Shown piece by piece: positions 33,426-41,482 of a stretch of DNA of 52,196 nt (position 1 is its first letter; every line of letters begins with the position of its first letter). Source of the stretch: Candidatus Woesearchaeota archaeon (GTDB lineage: Archaea > Nanobdellota > Nanobdellia > Woesearchaeales > GW2011-AR9). The notes beneath the pieces were generated by a model. The model was given only the letters and a program-made list of their open reading frames with translations, was not told the origin of the DNA and searched no databases. The stretch spans positions 1 through 52,196 of the forward strand of contig JACPND010000023.1 of assembly GCA_016185625.1 (NCBI GenBank), given 5' to 3'. Both the position numbers and the translations under genes were made by a program.

Positions 33426-34382
33426 TCATAGCCCAGCAGTACCATCTTTCGGCATTCTCGATACTTCCGCCAAATTCAAATACACTAAAGCTTGAAGCCG
33501 TTCCTCAAAGGAGATGTAGCCTGCTCCCTGCAGCAGCTGCAGCTTCCGGTCATAAATCTGAAATGAGTCCTGCACCAGTTGAAACAATTCCGGCTGCGTG
33601 ACTGTCTGAGCAACAAAGGTAGCTACATCTTCCTGAAAATCCTTTCCGCCGTACGGAAGAACGTAGCCAAAGCGCGCTCCCTGCGTTCCATCTTGGTAAC
33701 TTCGCACGTCAATAAAACCTCTCTTTTGCTTAGTAATTATTTTGTCGTACTGTCCGGCAGCACTGTTCCACACTACAAACCAGCCAGCGAAAAAGTATTC
33801 CGACTTCTCCCTGTGCCAGAGGTCAAAGTGAACCAATTCATGTAGAAGCACAGCATCGATAAAACTTGACCCTAAACGTATTTCTTTTTCTCCTTTCATG
33901 GCCAGACCTGCGTAATCCACTGCTTTTTTATCTTCGTCCGATAAGAAGACCAAATACTGAATGCCCAACTCTTTAAAATGCTGCACAAAGGCTCGCTGCC
34001 GATGACGGCCAAAAAACGTAATCAGTTTTTCCAGATCAATAGGAGTCGGTTCACCAATGATACGAATTCCCAGATCACACTCCATATCCTTGTCCGGATT
34101 AAACCATTCATCATTCATTTTATATGACCGCACTTTCTCTGCCAAAAAATCAGTAGTGCTGATCTGTTCATCTCTTTCCGGCTCCCGCTCCAGACTAGCG
34201 ATGCTGATATTCTGCTCTGTTATCGTATCGGGACTGTTCTTCTCAGAGATGACTGGTGCAGGACTGCCATAGACGCCGCGCGGCAATTCAGGATAGTGTC
34301 CATATTTCCCTTCTTCACCTGAAGAACAGGACATCATCGCGGCGAGCATTCCAGCTAGTGCAGAAATCTTTCGGGGTGGCAT
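33426..34382 (-). CDS. Lipoprotein zinc metallopeptidase-like protein
   Basis: 318 residues. Signal peptide with MMSC (Cys19) suggests a lipid anchor. The zinc-binding HELVH (181-185) is followed by DLWHREKSEYFFAGW, and a later acidic helix EDVATFVAQ supplies a plausible third ligand (Glu), as in gluzincins. TATA TTTAAATAC is about 27 nt before the ATG. The end may be shifted: the +1 frame after residue 310 continues MVLLGYEQRGEIVEMARIAK to a TAA near 33371. Confidence 0.65.
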   Translation of the reverse strand: MPPRKISALAGMLAAMMSCSSGEEGKYGHYPELPRGVYGSPAPVISEKNSPDTITEQNISIASLEREPERDEQISTTDFLAEKVRSYKMNDEWFNPDKDMECDLGIRIIGEPTPIDLEKLITFFGRHRQRAFVQHFKELGIQYLVFLSDEDKKAVDYAGLAMKGEKEIRLGSSFIDAVLLHELVHFDLWHREKSEYFFAGWFVVWNSAAGQYDKIITKQKRGFIDVRSYQDGTQGARFGYVLPYGGKDFQEDVATFVAQTVTQPELFQLVQDSFQIYDRKLQLLQGAGYISFEERLQALVYLNLAEVSRMPKDGTAGL

Positions 34383-34444
34383 TTCAGGAAGGAAAGGAGA
34401 ATAAGTATTTAAAGATTTACGGAAAAGGTTTAAATAAAAATAGC

Positions 34445-34574
34445 GTATTTGTTTAGCATCATAAGGTCGAAATCCATTTGATTCCTAAATCGAGTGCATT
34501 GCTGGTGGATGCCCCCTCCGGGAAGCAGCACCTGTGATTTTACATAAAGGCTTTCGAAGATGCTAGACAAATAC
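34445..34574 (+). ncRNA. Structured element family G, copy 1
   Basis: GTATTTGTTTAGCATC at the 5' end pairs with GATGCTAGACAAATAC at the 3' end (34559-34574). Next, CGAAATCC pairs with GGCTTTCG across an asymmetric internal loop (ATAAGGT against AA). The apex carries GCTG/CAGC and CCC-CTCC-GGG. The inverted copy at 38225-38357 keeps the loop sequences and shows compensatory changes in the stems. It lies between the divergent lipoprotein and histone-fold genes and abuts the latter's promoter. Confidence 0.6.
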
Positions 34575-34595
34575 AAAATAGAATAAACTGAATCC

Positions 34596-34766
34596 ATGGT
34601 CACGGCACGCACCCAGATCAAAGAAATCCTGAAAGAAGCCGGCATGCCGAATATGTCTGGCGATTTCATGGACAAACTTGATGAAAAAGTCAAGCAGACC
34701 GTTCTGGAGGCCGTAAAGCGAGCCAAAGAGAACGGACGCAGGACGATCATGGGAAGGGATTTGTAG
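34596..34766 (+). CDS. Histone-fold protein of the DUF1931 type
   Basis: 56 residues: MVTARTQIKEILKEAGMPNM followed by SGDFMDKLDEKVKQTVLEAV and RAKENGRRTIMGRDL. The helix-loop-long helix pattern and the R-T-I-M-G-R-D-L ending match small DUF1931-like histone-fold proteins that can dimerise and bind DNA. It is too short to be noticed by standard length cutoffs. The start follows the 3' stem of structured element G by 21 nt. Confidence 0.7.
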   Translation: MVTARTQIKEILKEAGMPNMSGDFMDKLDEKVKQTVLEAVKRAKENGRRTIMGRDL

Positions 34767-34851
34767 AACGTGTCTGCAGAAAAATTTATTGTTCTTGGAG
34801 AAGACGGCATCATAATTCAAACCCTTCTATAAATTACAGATGATTATTGGC

Positions 34852-34907
34852 CGCTTTCTTCCTTCGGGCAATAGCACAGAGCAACGAAAGATGTTCGCAA
34901 GAAAGCG
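34852..34907. other. Hairpin-rich region upstream of tRNA-Arg
   Basis: CGCTTTCTT (34852-34860) pairs with AAGAAAGCG (34899-34907), flanked by GGCCGC and GAGCGGCGGC that could extend the stem. TCTATAAATT at 34826-34835 might be its promoter. No gene is visible between 34767 and 34994. A small RNA is possible; box motifs are not clear. Confidence 0.3.
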
Positions 34908-34994
34908 ACTTGGCGAGCGGCGGCAGAACTTTTCAACGGCACCTTACAACCAAAGAATTAATATATTAGCTGGCAAATTAAGCCCGTATTCATT

Positions 34995-35097
34995 GGGCCC
35001 GTAGCATAACCTGGATAGTGCGATCGGCTTCGGTTTTCATAGAAGCGACCGGTTGATGAGGGTTCAAAAGCAATACCTGAAAGTCCCTCCGGGCTCA
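34995..35097 (+). tRNA. tRNA-Arg(TCG) with a 14-nt anticodon intron and a 15-nt T-loop intron
   Basis: Acceptor GGGCCCG (34995-35001) pairs with CGGGCTC (35090-35096), discriminator A35097. D stem GCAT/GTGC; anticodon stem ATCGG/CCGGT; anticodon TCG (35030-35032). Intron 1 is 35034-35047 at 37/38, with a strict BHB: CTTC/GAAG helix, bulges GG^T and CG^A. T stem GAGGG/CCCTC encloses TTCAAA, intron 2 (35069-35083) and T; its BHB is TTCA/TGAA with AA^A and AG^T. Mature length 74 nt. The T-loop intron has the same position (59/60) and 3' junction as in tRNA-Gly at 7275. Confidence 0.92.
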
Positions 35098-35120
35098 TAT
35101 TTTAAAAAAGGTGATCTAGC

Positions 35121-35621
35121 ATGACCAAAACCCTGATCAATCAGACCGTAGCTATTTTGATGGATGGCAATAATATCGAGCGCAGCATACATGAGCAAAG
35201 CCGCTCCACCAATACCATGGTCAATTTTGATACCTTAATCCCTAAGCTCCTCAACGGCCGTGGTCTGAATCGCCTGATTTATTTCCGCGAAGGCAAACAA
35301 ATCTCGTACAAATTGGCAGAACGCCTCCACGAAAACTATTATGGCTCGGTTGTTGCCTGCCATAAATCGGCGGACATTCCGCTTTCCATCAAAGCAACTC
35401 AATTATCGCCCAAAGTGGATACCATCATCATCATGTCCGGCGATTCTGATTATGTGGATTTAGTCACGCATCTTAAGAGCGAGGGTGTGCGTGTGGAGAT
35501 TGCGGCGGTGCAGGAAACCACGGCCAAAATCCTGATCGAAGAAGCGGATTATTTCCATCCGATTACCAAAGACGACTGGTTTGAATACACGCCGTCCAAG
35601 AGAAAGTATGAGCATTCGTAG
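35121..35621 (+). CDS. NYN-domain protein (LabA/PIN-like)
   Basis: 166 residues. NYN signatures are AILMDGNNIE (Asp15), an internal acidic site, and IIMSGDSDYVDLV followed by GVRVEIAAV and EEADYFHPI. These PIN-like proteins are thought to be RNases acting in RNA processing. A GGTGATC Shine-Dalgarno precedes the ATG. The gene starts 24 nt after the tRNA-Arg end and may be co-transcribed with it. Confidence 0.88.
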   Translation: MTKTLINQTVAILMDGNNIERSIHEQSRSTNTMVNFDTLIPKLLNGRGLNRLIYFREGKQISYKLAERLHENYYGSVVACHKSADIPLSIKATQLSPKVDTIIIMSGDSDYVDLVTHLKSEGVRVEIAAVQETTAKILIEEADYFHPITKDDWFEYTPSKRKYEHS

Positions 35622-35658
35622 AAGAGGTGGTAACTTTTTGTAAAGAAGTCAACGTGCT

Positions 35659-35916
35659 TCAATTATCGCTTCCAGGATAAAGCTTCCCCCTGAGCAATTC
35701 CCGATATGCTTCTGGTACCTTCAACCAAAATTCCTTTGGAATGTCCCTAAGATCCTTAGCAGCAGCAAACCAACATTGTAAGCCCCAAAGATAATCCCCA
35801 GAATCACTCAAGATGAGGGGATTAGCTATATCCATTTCTTCATTCTTATCTTTCTCATCTTCTAATAATTTTTGAACAAGACCTTGATGATTAAAGTCGA
35901 GCACTCTCTTGCTCAA
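35659..35916 (-). CDS. Hypothetical protein, possibly lacking its native start
   Basis: 85 residues from a TTG. The frame stays open and protein-like upstream (LFLEIYPVPDDFSVPTDLSK) without ATG or GTG until a TAG near 35991, running antisense to the next gene's start, so the 5' end is probably lost. The body is acidic/aromatic (GLQCWFAAAKDLRDIPKEFW). No family recognised. Confidence 0.4.
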   Translation of the reverse strand: MSKRVLDFNHQGLVQKLLEDEKDKNEEMDIANPLILSDSGDYLWGLQCWFAAAKDLRDIPKEFWLKVPEAYRELLRGKLYPGSDN

Positions 35917-35978
35917 ATCTGTGGGTACAGAAAAATCGTCAGGGACTGGGTAAATCTCTAAAAAGAGGCGGATGAAAA

Positions 35979-36227
35979 ATGGCGGATGAAAATAAAACTA
36001 ATAAAAATATTGGAAAAACAATATTAACTGAAATTGGGTATGCAGAGGAATTTCAAGAATTTATTCTTTTGAATAATGACGTGTTAATCAATGACGATTT
36101 AAAAAGTCAAATAATGAATGAAGAAAAGGGGGAACTTTTGCAGGTGGTTAAGGAAATTGGCTCAACTCCAATTGTAATCAAATCAGTAGACAAATATGAT
36201 GAAGAATTCCTGCTTAAGAATTTTTAA
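35979..36227 (+). CDS. Small acidic hypothetical protein
   Basis: 82 residues, starts MADENKTNKNIGKTILTEIG. GAGGCGGATG upstream may act as an SD. The stop is immediately followed by the ATG at 36228 with no spacer, so the two genes are coupled. Acidic and A/T-rich like an antitoxin or small partner protein, but no DNA-binding motif is visible. Confidence 0.5.
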   Translation: MADENKTNKNIGKTILTEIGYAEEFQEFILLNNDVLINDDLKSQIMNEEKGELLQVVKEIGSTPIVIKSVDKYDEEFLLKNF

Positions 36228-36700
36228 ATGCCATCCTTTAAGTTTCGTTATCGTTTACTTGTCGATGAGCATTTTGTAAATTGGTTGATAAAAAAGATAA
36301 GCGTGCCTTTTTAAAGCTTACTCACATTAAATCTTCTTCCATCGATTGTAAAGGTGAACATAATATTATTGTAGAAGAAGATGCTGTAAAAATTATTAAA
36401 TCTAACATTATTAAAGAAAGCACTCTTAGGGCAGCATTTAAAGGAAGAACGATACCCGGTGCAATAACAACTGTTTTAAGTGATAAATATGATCAAATAA
36501 TATTATTTTCAATGGTTCTAGCAACCGATAGACCTTATTTTACTTATTTATTGACTACGAAAGAACATCTATCTAAATACTTAGCTTCAACCCATGTACA
36601 AGGAGTAAAAAGTATTTCTGTAAAAGCAGAGGAGGAAGCATTAAAAATTATCGAAATCTTATGGGATGATTTCTGTTTTGAAAGAAGTATAAAAAGATAG
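36228..36700 (+). pseudogene. Frameshifted hypothetical gene coupled to the one before
   Basis: ATG at 36228 reads MPSFKFRYRLLVDEHFVNWL and then goes off frame to a TAA near 36314. The frame entered between 36269 and 36310 (near a run of six A) continues DKKDKRAFLKLTHIKSSS for 139 codons to 36700. One +1/-1 change restores a protein of about 155 residues. A TTG start at 36281 for the second part alone is possible. Function unknown; the coupling to the small acidic protein suggests a two-gene module. Confidence 0.5.
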
Positions 36701-36822
36701 TAGAACATAGCAATTTGTTTTATTTTTTTAAATATAATTTACAATCTGTTATATCCAGCAGACTTTACAACCTAGAGATTTTCCCTCATAACATTTAAAT
36801 AACTGCCCTTTTTCTACATTCT

Positions 36823-38172
36823 ATGGTCTTGGATAAACTCAGCGAGTCGTTGAAAAGCACTTTAGATAAAATCACCAAAGCCATCTTTGTCGATGACAAA
36901 CTTATTGCCGAATTAGCCAAAGACATCCAGCGTGCGCTTCTTCAGTCCGATGTCAATGTACAACAGGTCTTAAATCTCAGCAACCAGATCAAGGAACGGG
37001 CGAAAGAGCCGACGCCTCCCGGATTAACCAAGCGCGAACAGCTGATCAAGATTGTCTATGAAGAATTGACCCACTTTCTTGGCAAAGAACCAAAAGAAAT
37101 CAGGATTACCGCCAAGCCAACCCAAATCATGCTCGTCGGCTTATTTGGCTCAGGAAAGACGACGCAAGCAGGCAAACTGGCGAAGTTCTACAAAAAGCGC
37201 GGGTATAAAGTAGCGGTGATGCAGACGGACACCTGGCGGCCTGCTGCGTATGACCAACTGGAACAGCTCGCTAAACAAGTGGGTGTCGATTTTTTCGGTA
37301 TCAAGAAAGAAAAAGATCCCCTTACTATCTATCTCGCCTATGAACCAAAACTGAAAGACTATGATGTGGTCATTCTCGATACTGCGGGACGAGACGCGCT
37401 GTCAGAAGATTTAATCAAAGAACTCAATCAAATCACTGCCGCTGCCAAACCAGAAGAACGCTTGTTAGTCATTTCCGCGGACATCGGGCAAGCAGCGCAA
37501 AAGCAAGCCCAGGCTTTCCATGATGCCTGTCAGGTAACGGGTGTCATCGTCACCAAACTGGAAGGCACCGCCAAAGGCGGAGGCGCACTTTCGGCGTGTG
37601 CTGTCACCGGATCGCCGATTGCGTTTATCGGAGTCGGGGAGAAAATTGATGATCTGGAATCCTTCCATCCGCAGCGCTTTGTCGGGCGTTTATTGGGCAT
37701 GGGCGACCTCGAATCATTACTAGAAAAAGCCCGTGAAGTGGTGACTGAAGAGAAAGCCAAGGATATGGAGCAGAAATTTCTCAAAGGCGATTTCAGTTTA
37801 ATCGATCTTTACGAACAGATGAGCTCCATGAAGAAGATGGGCTCGTTTCAGAAAATCATGGAAATGATTCCGGGCATGAGTTCACTCAAAATGCCGAAAG
37901 AGATGCTCGACGTACAGGAGGGGAAATTAGAAAGGTGGAAATATGCGATGAACTCCATGACCAAAGCAGAACTGGAAGATCCCGACATCATTTCCGCAGA
38001 ACGCATCGATCGCATTGCCGCCGGTTCCGGTGTGTCCATCGGCGAAGTACGGGAGTTATTAAAACAATACCGCCAGAGCAAGAAATTGATGAAAATGTTT
38101 AAGAATGAGAAAGATATTGCCAACGTCATGAAAAAGATGGGTGGGAAGTTGCCAAAAGGAATGGGAATATAA
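36823..38172 (+). CDS. srp54: Signal recognition particle GTPase SRP54
   Basis: 449 residues. N domain (about 1-90), G domain with GLFGSGKTTQAGKLA (about 104-118), DTAGRD, and TKLEGTAKGGG, then the Met-rich M domain with the SGS-like signature (AAGSGVSIGEVRELLKQYRQ) near the C-terminus. It binds signal sequences and SRP RNA. CATTTAAATAAC lies about 28 nt before the ATG. Confidence 0.97.
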   Translation: MVLDKLSESLKSTLDKITKAIFVDDKLIAELAKDIQRALLQSDVNVQQVLNLSNQIKERAKEPTPPGLTKREQLIKIVYEELTHFLGKEPKEIRITAKPTQIMLVGLFGSGKTTQAGKLAKFYKKRGYKVAVMQTDTWRPAAYDQLEQLAKQVGVDFFGIKKEKDPLTIYLAYEPKLKDYDVVILDTAGRDALSEDLIKELNQITAAAKPEERLLVISADIGQAAQKQAQAFHDACQVTGVIVTKLEGTAKGGGALSACAVTGSPIAFIGVGEKIDDLESFHPQRFVGRLLGMGDLESLLEKAREVVTEEKAKDMEQKFLKGDFSLIDLYEQMSSMKKMGSFQKIMEMIPGMSSLKMPKEMLDVQEGKLERWKYAMNSMTKAELEDPDIISAERIDRIAAGSGVSIGEVRELLKQYRQSKKLMKMFKNEKDIANVMKKMGGKLPKGMGI

Positions 38173-38224
38173 ATGGGTTGGAAACATGAAAAATTTAACC
38201 TATCAGATGATTGATAGAAAAAAG

Positions 38225-38357
38225 GTATTTGTTTAGCATCTTCAAAATCCTTGTCTATAAATATCGCTGGAGCCGCATCCCCGGATGGGGCAAGTCCCCC
38301 TGCGGCTCTCGCAGTTGATAGGGATGGGATTTTGACCTTACGATGCTAAACAAATAC
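38225..38357 (-). ncRNA. Structured element family G, copy 2 (inverted)
   Basis: Read on the minus strand: GTATTTGTTTAGCATC, loop GTAAGGT, CAAAATCC ... GGATTTTG, AA, GATGCTAAACAAATAC. Compared with copy 1 (34445) the inner pair G-C has become A-T on both sides, and a G-U in the outer stem has become A-T. The apex is a longer GAGCCGCA/TGCGGCTC stem with CCCC-ATCC-GGGG. It lies 3' of srp54. Confidence 0.6.
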
Positions 38358-38358
38358 G

Positions 38359-38602
38359 AAAAAAGTTAGAGACTTTTTGCGCGCGGCTAGCGAGCATACA
38401 GGAAGGAATTTCTGTCTTAGATCCGGAATTGAAATCCATTATTTTGGAGAGTAAAAAAAGTATCGGAGAGGCCACAATGTTCCTAAATGAGAAAAATGTG
38501 AACGCTATCAATGTTCGTCTTAAAGACTGGTCAGACAGTGCTGGAAAGGTACAGGCAATGTCACTGAAGATTATCGCTCACCTTCAACATGCCCTGAAGT
38601 AA
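38359..38602 (+). pseudogene. Remnant of a small helical protein gene
   Basis: One frame reads KKVRDFLRAASEHT; after a shift a second frame reads IQEGISVLDPELKSIILESK and SIGEATMFLNEKNVNAINVR to a TAA at 38600-38602. No start codon precedes the first part. The sequence is helical and charged, not recognised. It is followed closely by the convergent zinc-ribbon gene. Confidence 0.45.
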
Positions 38603-38604
38603 TG

Positions 38605-38727
38605 TTACTCCGGCACTTCCTTCCGGAAGCCGCAGTTCTTGCAGTACCAGACTTCAAAAATTCCGTCTGAAAACCGATGCTGGCCAATGTGGAGCGGCTT
38701 CTTGCATTCGGGGCAGTTGGTGATCAT
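38605..38727 (-). CDS. 40-residue zinc-ribbon protein
   Basis: MITNCPECKKPLHIGQHRFS then FEVWYCKNCGFRKEVPE: Cys5/Cys8 and Cys31/Cys34 form a rubredoxin-like zinc knuckle pair. The ATG at 38727 sits 28 nt from the TATA box at 38748-38760, so the longer frame (to 38796) is not used. Small archaeal zinc ribbons are often transcription- or translation-associated; no specific role can be read. Confidence 0.68.
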   Translation of the reverse strand: MITNCPECKKPLHIGQHRFSDGIFEVWYCKNCGFRKEVPE

Positions 38728-38747
38728 GGTTACAAAAATAAAACGGA

Positions 38748-38760
38748 TATATTTATAACT
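38748..38760. promoter_or_regulatory. Bidirectional TATA box
   Basis: ATATTTATAACT is centred 28 nt from the minus-strand ATG at 38727 and 27 nt from the plus-strand ATG at 38781. One near-palindromic TATA can serve both leaderless genes. Confidence 0.55.
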
Positions 38761-38780
38761 TCCGTTCCTTAACAAATCGT

Positions 38781-39704
38781 ATGCGTACAGCACCACTCAC
38801 TGATAAAGATCTCGTTCGTATAGGTGGAGCCAACATAGTCGAATACATTCTCGACGGCGTTAAACACCTCGAAACGGATATTGCTGCCAACAAGCTTGAT
38901 CTTACCACGCCGGCTTTTACTCCGGATCAAAAAATAAGAATCAACAATCTTCTTAAGCTCCTTCATCTGTTGGCAACTCAATATCCCTACGACCCGCAAA
39001 CGGGCAGGCTAATCTTCGAAGCAAAAACACTCCTTGATTTTGTGCACCGGATTCAAGCTGAAATAATTGATCCTAGAATTATCGCCGGAAAAGAATCCCG
39101 CCGAACAATAAATACCCTGTTAGGCCTAATCGTAAAACACTTAGATCAGTGGCGGACAGCGCTCCTGCTTAAAATAGTATTACCCCCGGGAAACAAACAT
39201 ACCCCTATCTGTTATCATCCTGAATTCTACGCTACGTATAAATTCAAGCCCTCTTTTCTGCCAGACGATTATCGCTCCAATTTCTTCTTTGAAGCGATGG
39301 TAAAAGAATTCTGTCCTTTCACCACGTTGATAGGATTTCATCCTTTCTCTAATCTTCAATCCGAATTCCAAGAAAAAAGATCACTTGCCGAACTAACTGC
39401 TGTCAATATCAACGTCGAGTTGCGTAATCAGATGGCTATTGAATACGCTGACAATCTCCGTGCCTTCAGGGTTCACGGCCCTGGAGAAAATAAAAAATAT
39501 CCAGGTTCTTATATTATGGTCAAAGGCGGGCATCATCGCATGCGTACTCTCTTTATCAAATACCTGAAGGGGGAAGTAGATGGCAATCTTAAAGTGCTGA
39601 TTCAATTAGTGAATCCAGACAGTTTTCCGCTCTCGAAAGGAGATCTTTTTTCTTTTATCAGCCAAGAAATTGCGAAACGGCATGAATTCCGGAAACGAGT
39701 TTAA
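38781..39704 (+). CDS. Hypothetical protein with ParB/Srx-like C-terminal motif
   Basis: 307 residues, starts MRTAPLTDKDLVRIGGANIV. The N-terminal 150 residues are helical. In the C-terminal third, GGHHRMRTLFIKYLKG (from about 249) followed by LKVLIQLV resembles the ParB/sulfiredoxin-like GHHR motif that precedes a strand. If correct this could be a nucleotide-dependent DNA-binding or nuclease fold, but the usual N-terminal strand motif is not obvious. It converges with the HEAT gene with a 4-nt overlap. Confidence 0.5.
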   Translation: MRTAPLTDKDLVRIGGANIVEYILDGVKHLETDIAANKLDLTTPAFTPDQKIRINNLLKLLHLLATQYPYDPQTGRLIFEAKTLLDFVHRIQAEIIDPRIIAGKESRRTINTLLGLIVKHLDQWRTALLLKIVLPPGNKHTPICYHPEFYATYKFKPSFLPDDYRSNFFFEAMVKEFCPFTTLIGFHPFSNLQSEFQEKRSLAELTAVNINVELRNQMAIEYADNLRAFRVHGPGENKKYPGSYIMVKGGHHRMRTLFIKYLKGEVDGNLKVLIQLVNPDSFPLSKGDLFSFISQEIAKRHEFRKRV

Positions 39705-40561
39705 ATGTCATCTTTGCCCAGCGGAAACAAGGACAAAAACTCTGGGTCGTTAAAGCCTGCGGGAGGAAATATTTCATCAAAACTTTCTTTATCACATCCA
39801 ACATCGCTTTGTTCTAAGAACTCTTTCACCCAGGCAAACGAGCTCGCTGCCGGGTAATAGCTATTGGATCGATTGTTGACGTACACGACGCTCCAGAGGA
39901 TTCCTGTTCGTTCAAACTTTAATTCTCCTGCTGCGAGAACATCCTGGCCCTGGGCAACCTGAACGTGCTCATTGAGTGTTCCACCTATATACAAGAGCCC
40001 TTCCATATCTACAATATACGTTTGGGGGCGTTCAAAATCAAAACCAGCCTGGTTTTCTTGCAGCTGCTGTTCATGCCGAGCAAGTTCATCAGCCAAAACT
40101 AAGATTCGTCCCTTGGCGGATTGTGCTCTTTTGCATCCTTCGTCTGATCCATTATACCTATAGTGAAAATCAAAGTTGTCTTTACACTCTGCTAAGGCAT
40201 TGTGAGCGATGTCTTGATACGGTTTGTTTGGATCCGTAACATAGGCTTGTAGAAATTCTTCTGCCCGGGGATCTCCAGTGTTGTAGAGATATTGTAGGAC
40301 TCGCTGCTGAATAACTGGATTTGTTGTTTGCTGAAACAAATTAAGAAGGGGGAAAAGTGCACGGCTGTCACCAGTGCCGGCTAGCGTTAGGACTGTGTAC
40401 TCCGCAAGGTCTTTGTGCTTCAGCGTTTCCAGAAGCAAAGGATATACGCGCCGGTCGTCTGTCTGACCTAGCTGGTTTACAAGATGAATTCTTTCCTGCA
40501 GGCTACTATCAGGATCGTTTAATCCATTTCCACAGTAGTGAATCAGTTCGCTGATATCCAT
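39701..40561 (-). CDS. HEAT-repeat protein
   Basis: 286 residues. The N-terminal half carries HEAT-like repeats (DDRRVYPLLLETLKHKDLAE, GDSRALFPLLNLFQQTTNP, GDPRAEEFLQAYVTDPNKP). The C-terminal half is a beta-rich domain (ILWSVVYVNNRSNSYYPAAS) with no known match. Probably a protein-interaction scaffold. Starts at the first ATG after a weak TATA (ATTTATAAATTATA). Confidence 0.65.
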   Translation of the reverse strand: MDISELIHYCGNGLNDPDSSLQERIHLVNQLGQTDDRRVYPLLLETLKHKDLAEYTVLTLAGTGDSRALFPLLNLFQQTTNPVIQQRVLQYLYNTGDPRAEEFLQAYVTDPNKPYQDIAHNALAECKDNFDFHYRYNGSDEGCKRAQSAKGRILVLADELARHEQQLQENQAGFDFERPQTYIVDMEGLLYIGGTLNEHVQVAQGQDVLAAGELKFERTGILWSVVYVNNRSNSYYPAASSFAWVKEFLEQSDVGCDKESFDEIFPPAGFNDPEFLSLFPLGKDDI

Positions 40562-40613
40562 GGGACACTTTTAACCCTTGTTATTTATAAATTATACTAC
40601 TAAATAGTAAAAA

Positions 40614-41210
40614 TTATATTTCCACAATCACCCCTTTCTTCCCTACATTAATCACTCTGGTCCTGCCAATTCGGTCCTCAATCCCATGTGTCTCATGGAT
40701 ATGCCCGCAGATGTGCACGTCTGGCTGGAATTGTTCAATCGCTTTCCGAACGCCTTTGTTGCCCGGAAACACTCCTAATCCCAGAATGCTCTCACTCGGC
40801 TGGATATGGGTGACCATCACTTTCTTTTTCACGTTCCTCAGGCTGTCATGGGCTTTTTGTAATGTATTGAACATATCTTCATGAGAAATCTGATGCAATC
40901 CCACATCAGCATAGCCGCAGCCGAAAATGCCCACATCACCTTTATGCAGCACGTAGCCATGCAAATTCTTGGCGCCGTAGCGATCGACAAGAAAGCCGAT
41001 TTCGGCCATGCCTTCGTGGTTGCCGGGAAGGACTGCTACTTCCAGCCCTTTTTCCATGAACGGACCGACGAGGCCTTCCACGCTATTGGTATGTCCGGCG
41101 AGATCACCAGCGAGAATAACTAAATCCACCTTTTCGGCCGCTCCTTTTTCTGCCATCTTCTGCATCAAATGGCGGTCTTCGTGGATGTCGCTTAAGGCGA
41201 GTATTTTCAT
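40614..41210 (-). CDS. Metallophosphoesterase
   Basis: 198 residues with all five calcineurin-like motifs: DIH (8-10), GDLAGH (about 35), GNHE (about 63), THIQP and GHIH near residue 170. Small archaeal members of this YfcE/MJ0936-like group cleave phosphodiesters, often cyclic nucleotides. CTTATAAAAGC upstream is a likely TATA box. Confidence 0.88.
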   Translation of the reverse strand: MKILALSDIHEDRHLMQKMAEKGAAEKVDLVILAGDLAGHTNSVEGLVGPFMEKGLEVAVLPGNHEGMAEIGFLVDRYGAKNLHGYVLHKGDVGIFGCGYADVGLHQISHEDMFNTLQKAHDSLRNVKKKVMVTHIQPSESILGLGVFPGNKGVRKAIEQFQPDVHICGHIHETHGIEDRIGRTRVINVGKKGVIVEI

Positions 41211-41286
41211 GGGCTTATAAAAGCGTGCTTACTTTAAAAACTTTTCTCATTATTATTTAAAAGTAGTGAAAATAGAAATATTTATA

Positions 41287-41347
41287 GATAGAACCACCGT
41301 ATTTGTTTAGCTTTTGGAAGTGTATGTAATTGACTGATAGTTCTATC
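41287..41347. repeat. Inverted repeat enclosing a GTATTTGTTTAGC box
   Basis: GATAGAAC (41287-41294) pairs with GTTCTATC (41340-41347). The loop contains GTATTTGTTTAGC (41299-41311), the box that starts the family G elements at 34445 and 38225. An overlapping ACTGATA/TATCAGT pair extends to about 41384. No gene occupies 41211-41482. Confidence 0.35.
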
Positions 41348-41482
41348 CTATTCAAAATTATAATAAACAGAGGGTATCAGTCAGACCACTACACACCCAA
41401 AAATGTTTGGTTTATTATGTTATTACTCATAAAGGACACACAAATAGAAAGCTTTATAAACTGGTGCTACTTTAAGCTTCGT

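Noticed and set aside
35028-35053. An extended anticodon loop instead of an intron in tRNA-Arg.
   Set aside because: The bulge-helix-bulge geometry is exact and removal of 14 nt restores a standard 7-nt loop.
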